Shown one piece after another: positions 6,389-10,591 of a stretch of DNA of 10,591 nucleotides. The stretch's first letter is position 1; every line of letters starts with the position of its first letter. The translations under genes were made by a program, and so were the position numbers. The notes beneath the pieces are model-generated. The model saw only the letters and a program-made list of their open reading frames with translations. It had not been told where the DNA came from and did not search any database. Origin of the DNA: Candidatus Sericytochromatia bacterium (GTDB taxonomy: Bacteria > Cyanobacteriota > Sericytochromatia > UBA7694). The stretch covers positions 1-10,591 of the forward strand of contig CAJYHH010000517.1 in the NCBI GenBank assembly GCA_913773825.1, written 5' to 3'.

Positions 6389-7090
6389 TTAGTTTGCGGG
6401 CGCCAACTGGGCCAGCTTGGTGACGTTTTTGAGAATGATTTGCTTTTTTTCAGAACAAAGCAGGTCAAGCTGACGGAAGCGAGTCAGCGTGCGAACGGTG
6501 GTTTCAACGGTGGTGCCAAGTAAGCTGGCCATTTCTTCGCGGCTGAGCTGAATATCGAGGCGGATTTGGCCATCAGACAGAGTCTGGCCACAGCTGGTGC
6601 GCAGCGAGAGCAGTAGATTTGCCAGGCGTTCAGAGACTGATTTATAAGCGATATCTGCGGCTTTGGCTTCAGCTTCACGCAGCTCTTTGCCCATTTTGCC
6701 GAGCAGCTGAAAGCTGAATTCAGGACAAGCCTGTTGCATGGCCTGCACAGCAGGCTGCTCAAAGAAACAAACCGTGGCGTCTTCAAGTACTTCTGCAGAA
6801 GTGGAGTAGGCTTCGCCAGTAAAAAAGGCCCGGCAGCCCATCAGTTCACCGGCTGTGACAATCCGGGTAATAAACACTTTGCCTTCTGCAGTGTATTTGT
6901 ACAGTTTGACTTTGCCTGAGTTGAGGTAGAACAAACCAAAAGGGCGATTGTCTTCGTAAAACAAAATCTGGCCTTTTTTATAGGCGCGAGTGTTTTGTTC
7001 AGCCTTCAGCTCCTGCAGCAATTCACACGGGATGCTGGCGAGATCGCCGTGGCTGGTATTAAGCGTGGTTTGTTTTTTGGAGCTGGTCAT
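6389..7090 (-). CDS. Crp/Fnr-family transcriptional regulator
   Basis: This 233-residue protein has a cyclic-nucleotide-binding-like beta roll (about 20-125, with LFYEDNRPFGLFYLNSGKV and GELMG), a long dimer helix (about 126-160), and a Crp-type winged helix (about 165-230). The recognition helix is GTTVETTVRTLTRF (192-205): Glu196 and Arg200 match the E..(S)R core of FNR, but Val stands where FNR has Ser. The cluster-binding Cys of E. coli FNR are not reproduced; only Cys22 and Cys122 lie near such positions, so an FNR-type 4Fe-4S cluster is unlikely. The start ATG follows a very good ribosome site (AGAGGTG, six bases before it). It has its own promoter and terminator, so it is monocistronic. 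The ligand is unknown; the FNR-type palindrome upstream of the di-iron protein gene is a candidate target. Confidence 0.93.
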   Translation of the reverse strand: MTSSKKQTTLNTSHGDLASIPCELLQELKAEQNTRAYKKGQILFYEDNRPFGLFYLNSGKVKLYKYTAEGKVFITRIVTAGELMGCRAFFTGEAYSTSAEVLEDATVCFFEQPAVQAMQQACPEFSFQLLGKMGKELREAEAKAADIAYKSVSERLANLLLSLRTSCGQTLSDGQIRLDIQLSREEMASLLGTTVETTVRTLTRFRQLDLLCSEKKQIILKNVTKLAQLAPAN

Positions 7091-7164
7091 GTGGCACCTC
7101 TTTTGTCTTGTCTAGTCTTATCGCACTTGTCTGGGTGGTCAGGTCTTACAACCTTGATAATTTG

Positions 7165-7194
7165 ATTTTAGTCTTAGTGAGCCGAGAATGTCAA
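7165..7194 (-). promoter_or_regulatory. sigma70-type promoter of the Crp/Fnr gene
   Basis: On the minus strand a consensus -35 TTGACA (7194-7189) is followed after 18 bases by TAAAAT (7170-7165), five of six to consensus. Predicted start is near 7158, giving a leader of about 68 bases. Two direct ATCAA half-sites (7153-7166) overlap the -10 and start. Bases 7195-7319, between this promoter and the stop of the response regulator gene, hold no clear terminator. Confidence 0.65.
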
Positions 7195-7319
7195 CACATG
7201 ATAAGGTAGATTTTTATATTCCTAATAAACCAAAAGCTCTCAGCATAAAGCCATGTGGAAAATCATCATTGCCACTTGATAGAGTAGATTGTTAGAGATT
7301 GTTGATAGCGCGAGCTGAT

Positions 7320-8723
7320 TTAAAGCTGTTCGAGAATCCAGGTTTTGATCTTGGCAACGGTAGCAGGCTGGACCCTGCCACCAGCTTCAATTCGCGACAA
7401 TTGAGCCTGGGTCACGCCAATTGCTGCGGCAACCTCTGCCTGGCTGAGTTCACGTTCCGCGCGAATATGTTTAATAAAGCCAAATGAACGATGGCGCTCT
7501 GAACTGGCAATGGCTCGTGAGGGAGTATCAGATGACTGGCCTGTTGTTTGAGTCTGACTCAGGGCGATGTTTAAAGGCCAACTGAGCCAGAGATTGAGCC
7601 AGCCCCGTTTACCGATGATACTGGGTTCTGGATTGAGATACTGCCAGCTGCTGATGATGCCGTCCCGCTGTAGAGTGTCTAAAGCGAGCTCAAATCGCTC
7701 TTTGGTACGCAGCGGATTTTTATGATCAATCGGGAGATTGAGTGTTTCTATCAAGTCTGCTGGGCTGCTTTTGAGTGTGGCGGCTTGAAAGCTGAGCCAG
7801 CGCCCAAGCCGTTTTTCCCATTTTTGGCGATAGGGGTCATATTCTAGCAGGCGCTTAGAAAACAGCACCGTACGTTTATTCTGAGCATAAAAAGACTCAG
7901 CCAGCATCAGCGCTGGCCCCAGTTGCCAGCTATAAGCTGAGTCAGTGGGGCTGAGTCTGATCAAGCTTTCAGAACGCGTCTGATCGCCAATCTGAATGAG
8001 TGCAAGCTGTTCGAGTCGATTGGCAATTTCTCGCCGCCAGCGGTCTTCATAACCGCCGCGAGCGCCACTTCCACTTTTTTGCTGTTTAAGTCCTCTGTAA
8101 GCTAAACAATCATCAGCTGTCAGGCTAATCAGTGAGTCGGGTCTTTCACTTTGCTGAACCCAAATCAGCGTGACAATATCTAAAATATCGACCATCAGAT
8201 CGTCTTGTTCAGCTGTTTGACTAGCCGTATTTTGGGGCTGTGTCAGCTGAATAGAGAGCTTGTTAGCAGACTCTGATTCAGCATCAGCTGTTAGTAGTTG
8301 TTGAAGCTCGCTGTAGCTCTCAAGCGCGGGCAACTCAAGTTTGGGGGCCAGGGGACGTTTGCTTAAGGCAATTTCAACCGTGACGCCCAGTTCGCGCTCT
8401 TCAAAGGGTTTAAGCACATAGCCAAACGGCCGGGTCCACTTGGCGCGCTCCAGCGTCGCCTGATCAGAATGAGCGGTCAGATAAATAATCGGAATACTGT
8501 ACTGATCCCAGATGCGCTTAGAGGTTTCAATCCCGTCTAAACTGCCGCGAATTTTGATGTCCATTAACACTAAATCCGGCTGATACTTACCAGCCGCTTT
8601 AATTGCTTCTTCGCCACTGGCGCAGATCTCGCAGACCTCATACCCTAAAGATTCAAGGCTAAAACGAATGTCTTCAGCAACAATACTTTCGTCTTCGACA
8701 ATCAGAATATTGGCTTTTGTCAT
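7320..8723 (-). CDS. response regulator with receiver, uncharacterised middle region and C-terminal XRE helix-turn-helix
   Basis: This is a 467-residue protein. The receiver (1-122) is complete: acidic pocket Glu10/Asp11, phospho-Asp55 in VLMDIKI, Thr83 in YLTAH, Lys105 in LKPF. A linker (125-175) rich in Gln, Ser and Ala follows. Residues about 176-390 form a region with YRGLKQQKSGSGARGGY, YDPYRQKWEKRLGRWLSFQ, NPLRTKERFELALDTLQRDG and WQYL; I recall this pattern from uncharacterised helix-turn-helix regulators but know no function for it. Residues 414-466 are an XRE-type helix-turn-helix (LSQAEVAAAIGVTQAQLSRIEAG). ATG at 8723 overlaps the kinase stop (ATGA), fixing the start and making the kinase its likely partner. 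An XRE domain as output of a receiver is unusual. It most likely binds DNA when phosphorylated. Confidence 0.9.
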   Translation of the reverse strand: MTKANILIVEDESIVAEDIRFSLESLGYEVCEICASGEEAIKAAGKYQPDLVLMDIKIRGSLDGIETSKRIWDQYSIPIIYLTAHSDQATLERAKWTRPFGYVLKPFEERELGVTVEIALSKRPLAPKLELPALESYSELQQLLTADAESESANKLSIQLTQPQNTASQTAEQDDLMVDILDIVTLIWVQQSERPDSLISLTADDCLAYRGLKQQKSGSGARGGYEDRWRREIANRLEQLALIQIGDQTRSESLIRLSPTDSAYSWQLGPALMLAESFYAQNKRTVLFSKRLLEYDPYRQKWEKRLGRWLSFQAATLKSSPADLIETLNLPIDHKNPLRTKERFELALDTLQRDGIISSWQYLNPEPSIIGKRGWLNLWLSWPLNIALSQTQTTGQSSDTPSRAIASSERHRSFGFIKHIRAERELSQAEVAAAIGVTQAQLSRIEAGGRVQPATVAKIKTWILEQL

Positions 8724-9658
8724 GTGGCTTCTGATAAGGGAAAGAGAATGCTGACGCAAGTGCCGTTTTGAATCTGAATCTTGAGCTCACCGTCTATTTG
8801 CCCGCTTAGGGTTTTAATCAAGTGCCAGCCCAGGGTTTTAGCTTTTTTAAAGTCCGGTTTTTTAACCAGACCGATGCCGTTATCCGAAACGCTTAATTCA
8901 GCAAACTGGGGTTTGGGCTGAGTCAGCTGAATCAGAATTTCACCTGAACTTTTATTTTCGTCAGTTTCTGGAAAAGCGTGTTTAAGGGCATTTGAAACCA
9001 GCTCTGTAACTAAAATGCCGCAGGGAATCGCTTTGTCCATCCCCAGATTTAAGGGGCTAATTTCAAGTTTGAGTTTAACCCTTGAACCCATGTCATAAAG
9101 ATGGCTGAGATAAGTGGTAAGTGACTTCAGATAATCCGCAAAATCCAGATGCTCTAAATCTTCACTATGATAAAGCTTTTCATGAATTAAAGCCATTGAA
9201 CGGATTCGGCTTTGGGACTCTTTTAAAATTTTGAGGGCGGTAGGTTCCTGAGTAAAGCGCATTTGCAGATTAAACAGGCTCGACATAATCTGCAGATTGT
9301 TTTTGACGCGATGGTGAATCTCTTCGAGCAGCAGTTCTTTTTCGCGCAGGGACTGACGAATCTGAGCTTCTACCCGTTTACGCTCTTCTAATTGTTCTCG
9401 AAACACCAGTCCATAAGCCATCAGCATTTCAGTCTGCAGGGCTGACATCGGCAGGGCAATTTGACTGAGGCTCAGATCAGGCGCTGATTCTAATAAGGCA
9501 GATAAAGCTTCTTGCTGCAGCTCAGCCATTTCTTCAGGCGGGATACCCGCTAAGACCATTTCCTGGCCCATTTCAGAAGCGGCAGCTAAATGAGCTTCAT
9601 CGGGCTGATTGACATGTTCCTGCAGCAGATGGCTGTAGCGCTCAAAGAGATCACTCAT
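8720..9658 (-). CDS. sensor histidine kinase with RsbU-type N-terminal domain (HisKA_2)
   Basis: This 312-residue soluble kinase starts with a helical domain (about 4-88) whose LLQEHVNQPDEAHLAAA-E-GQEMVLAGIPPEE pattern matches the N-terminal domain of RsbU, the docking site for RsbT in Bacillus. A coiled linker (89-110) leads to a HisKA_2 dimer domain with EIHHRVKNN, phosphoacceptor His115. An HATPase follows with N-box Asn223 in ELVSNALKHAF, Asp259 in DNGIGL and TLGWHLI. There is no sensor domain, so input most likely comes from RsbT. ATG at 9658 has a good ribosome site (AGGTGA) and overlaps the phosphatase gene by eight bases; the stop overlaps the response regulator start. Comparable kinases follow rsbRSTX in Gram-negative stressosome loci such as that of Vibrio vulnificus. 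Confidence 0.92.
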   Translation of the reverse strand: MSDLFERYSHLLQEHVNQPDEAHLAAASEMGQEMVLAGIPPEEMAELQQEALSALLESAPDLSLSQIALPMSALQTEMLMAYGLVFREQLEERKRVEAQIRQSLREKELLLEEIHHRVKNNLQIMSSLFNLQMRFTQEPTALKILKESQSRIRSMALIHEKLYHSEDLEHLDFADYLKSLTTYLSHLYDMGSRVKLKLEISPLNLGMDKAIPCGILVTELVSNALKHAFPETDENKSSGEILIQLTQPKPQFAELSVSDNGIGLVKKPDFKKAKTLGWHLIKTLSGQIDGELKIQIQNGTCVSILFPLSEAT

Positions 9659-10274
9659 GCAGGTCACCTGCTGATAATTCTGACGCTGTCTCAGCGTTGA
9701 GACAGACCATCGCTGCTGCATCATCAAGTGGTTTGCCCCAGTCAGCAATTAAGCGGCTGGCCAGACGTGAGGGCTGCTGAAACAAACTCTCGTCATAGGT
9801 ACTTAAATCAAAACGTTCATTAACGCCGTCAGTGTGCAAAATCAGCAGATCGCCGCTCTGAAACTCAGCTGTCATTGTGACAAGCTGGCGATAACCACCA
9901 CCCACAATTCCATAATTGCCGTTTAAGCGCTGGTTGCGGCCCTGACTCAACATACGGCGTCTCAAAATCCTTGCCTGAGTATTGCCAATTGCAGCATATT
10001 CCAGCTGCCCAACTGTTAAGCGCGCCAGGCTCATGGCCGCACCCCGTGTGCCGCGTAGGGTTTGATCACAGCCTTTAAATAATTCTGGCAGTGAATCTTC
10101 AAGATGAGCACCCACATATGCTAAAGCAGCTAAAGCGGCGGTTTCAGCTGCTTCACCATGGCCTAAACCATCGACCATTGCCATTAGCCAGCCATCTGGA
10201 GTTTGCCAATAATCACATTGATCGCCACAAAATGCGGCCTGCATCAAGGCTCGTTTAACCGCTTCGATCCGCAT
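9651..10274 (-). CDS. rsbX: RsbX-like PP2C-type phosphatase
   Basis: This is a 207-residue, single-domain SpoIIE/PP2C phosphatase. Metal-binding positions are visible: Asp18 in CGDQCD, Asp35 in MVDGLGHGEAA, Asp149 in LHTDGVNERF, and Asp184/Asp185 in the DDAAAMV motif. It lacks the N-terminal domain of RsbU, and its length is that of RsbX, which removes phosphate from RsbR/RsbS to reset the stressosome. ATG at 10274 overlaps the RsbT stop as TGATG and gives the usual MRIE opening. A GTG twelve bases upstream has a GGAA placed too close to serve it. It is the second visible gene of the operon. Confidence 0.88.
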   Translation of the reverse strand: MRIEAVKRALMQAAFCGDQCDYWQTPDGWLMAMVDGLGHGEAAETAALAALAYVGAHLEDSLPELFKGCDQTLRGTRGAAMSLARLTVGQLEYAAIGNTQARILRRRMLSQGRNQRLNGNYGIVGGGYRQLVTMTAEFQSGDLLILHTDGVNERFDLSTYDESLFQQPSRLASRLIADWGKPLDDAAAMVCLNAETASELSAGDLHE

Positions 10275-10591
10275 CACGGTTGCCACTTCCAGGCTCTAAT
10301 CTGGGTGCCTTGACCAGGTACACTCTGAAGCTCAAAGCCATCCATCAAGCGCTGAATCCCGCCGAGTCCACCACCTAAGCCTCCACGGGTTGAATAACCA
10401 TCACTTAACGCCAGTTCCAGATCTGAGATGCCTGGGCCTGAATCTGTTGCGAAAAGTTCTATTCCCCAGCGCTCAGCGGTTTGCAAAATTGACACTTTAA
10501 TTGTCCCGCCAGCGTCCGTATGAAATACCAGATTTGATGCCATTTCTGAAACGGCTGTGGCAACATAATGAGTTGCGAGCTTTTGAAAGCC
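10274..10591 (-). CDS. rsbT: RsbT-like switch serine kinase, N-terminus outside the window
   Basis: 105 residues are visible; the frame stays open through the window edge, with about 30 N-terminal residues missing compared with RsbT. The HATPase features are clear: AVSEMASNLVFHT with Glu16 and Asn20 of the visible part, DSGPGI (Asp50), the lid GYSTRGGLGGGLGG typical of RsbT, and the C-terminal GTQIRAWKW. RsbT phosphorylates RsbR and RsbS in the stressosome and, once released, activates RsbU. The ATG at 10543 is internal: the codons before it (THYVATAVSE) belong to the conserved helix. RsbR and RsbS genes are expected upstream, beyond the window. Confidence 0.92.
   Translation of the reverse strand, partial: GFQKLATHYVATAVSEMASNLVFHTDAGGTIKVSILQTAERWGIELFATDSGPGISDLELALSDGYSTRGGLGGGLGGIQRLMDGFELQSVPGQGTQIRAWKWQP

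Noticed and set aside
7153..7166. FNR autoregulatory site in the Crp/Fnr promoter (two ATCAA half-sites)
   Set aside because: The half-sites are direct, not inverted, and overlap the A/T-rich -10 region, so chance is the simpler explanation.
7286..7302. Direct repeat of AGATTGTT downstream of the response regulator gene
   Set aside because: Only two units of eight bases, without stem or partner; no support for a functional repeat.
8724..8759. Longer start of the response regulator
   Set aside because: The 12 added residues precede a standard receiver start (MTKANILIVEDE), and the ATGA overlap with the kinase stop favours 8723.
9659..9748. Longer start of the RsbU-domain kinase
   Set aside because: The extension overlaps 90 more bases of the phosphatase gene and has no family resemblance; the ATG at 9658 has a good AGGTGA ribosome site.

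Overview
The window comes from a bacterium with a G+C content near 47-48 % by eye and tightly packed, often overlapping genes. I cannot name the species. A Gram-negative-type stressosome linked to a two-component system, a Crp/Fnr regulator with recognition residues unlike E. coli FNR, and a flavodiiron-like oxygen-binding protein would fit a deep-branching non-photosynthetic cyanobacterial relative (Vampirovibrionia/Melainabacteria-like) or a proteobacterium. This placement is a low-confidence guess.

Layout. (1) 17-2730, plus strand: a good extended -10 promoter, a structured leader with two mutually exclusive hairpins, then four closely spaced genes. These encode a small membrane protein with a Ser/Gly/Cys tail, a DUF692/MNIO-family oxidase, a putative MNIO partner protein that overlaps it by 4 nt, and a Vat-like hexapeptide acetyltransferase. 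The first three look like a peptide-modification (RiPP-type) locus with the Cys tail as likely substrate. (2) 2748-4727, minus strand and convergent with (1): a soluble PAS-PAS-HisKA-HATPase-REC hybrid histidine kinase. (3) 4728-4944: a divergent regulatory region with an FNR-type palindrome. (4) 4945-6081, plus: a metallo-beta-lactamase-fold protein with flavodiiron-like metal ligands and no flavodoxin domain. (5) 6082-6388: a convergent gap with two related palindromic repeats in inverted orientation, and the terminator of the next gene. (6) 6389-7090, minus: a Crp/Fnr-family regulator with its own strong promoter. (7) 7320-10591, minus: an operon of four overlapping genes. It holds an RsbT-like switch kinase (cut by the window edge), an RsbX-like phosphatase, a histidine kinase with an RsbU-type N-terminal domain, and a response regulator ending in an XRE-type helix-turn-helix.

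How it may fit together. Region 7 reads as the output side of a stressosome: released RsbT would contact the RsbU-type domain of the kinase, which would phosphorylate the receiver-HTH protein, while the RsbX phosphatase resets the complex. The RsbR/RsbS scaffold genes should lie just beyond 10591. Regions 2 to 6 share a redox/oxygen theme: a PAS kinase, a di-iron protein, an FNR-type site and an FNR relative. The strongest candidates for new biology are the MNIO locus with a membrane-anchored Cys tail, the response regulator with an unusual middle domain, and the repeat pair with compensating base changes.
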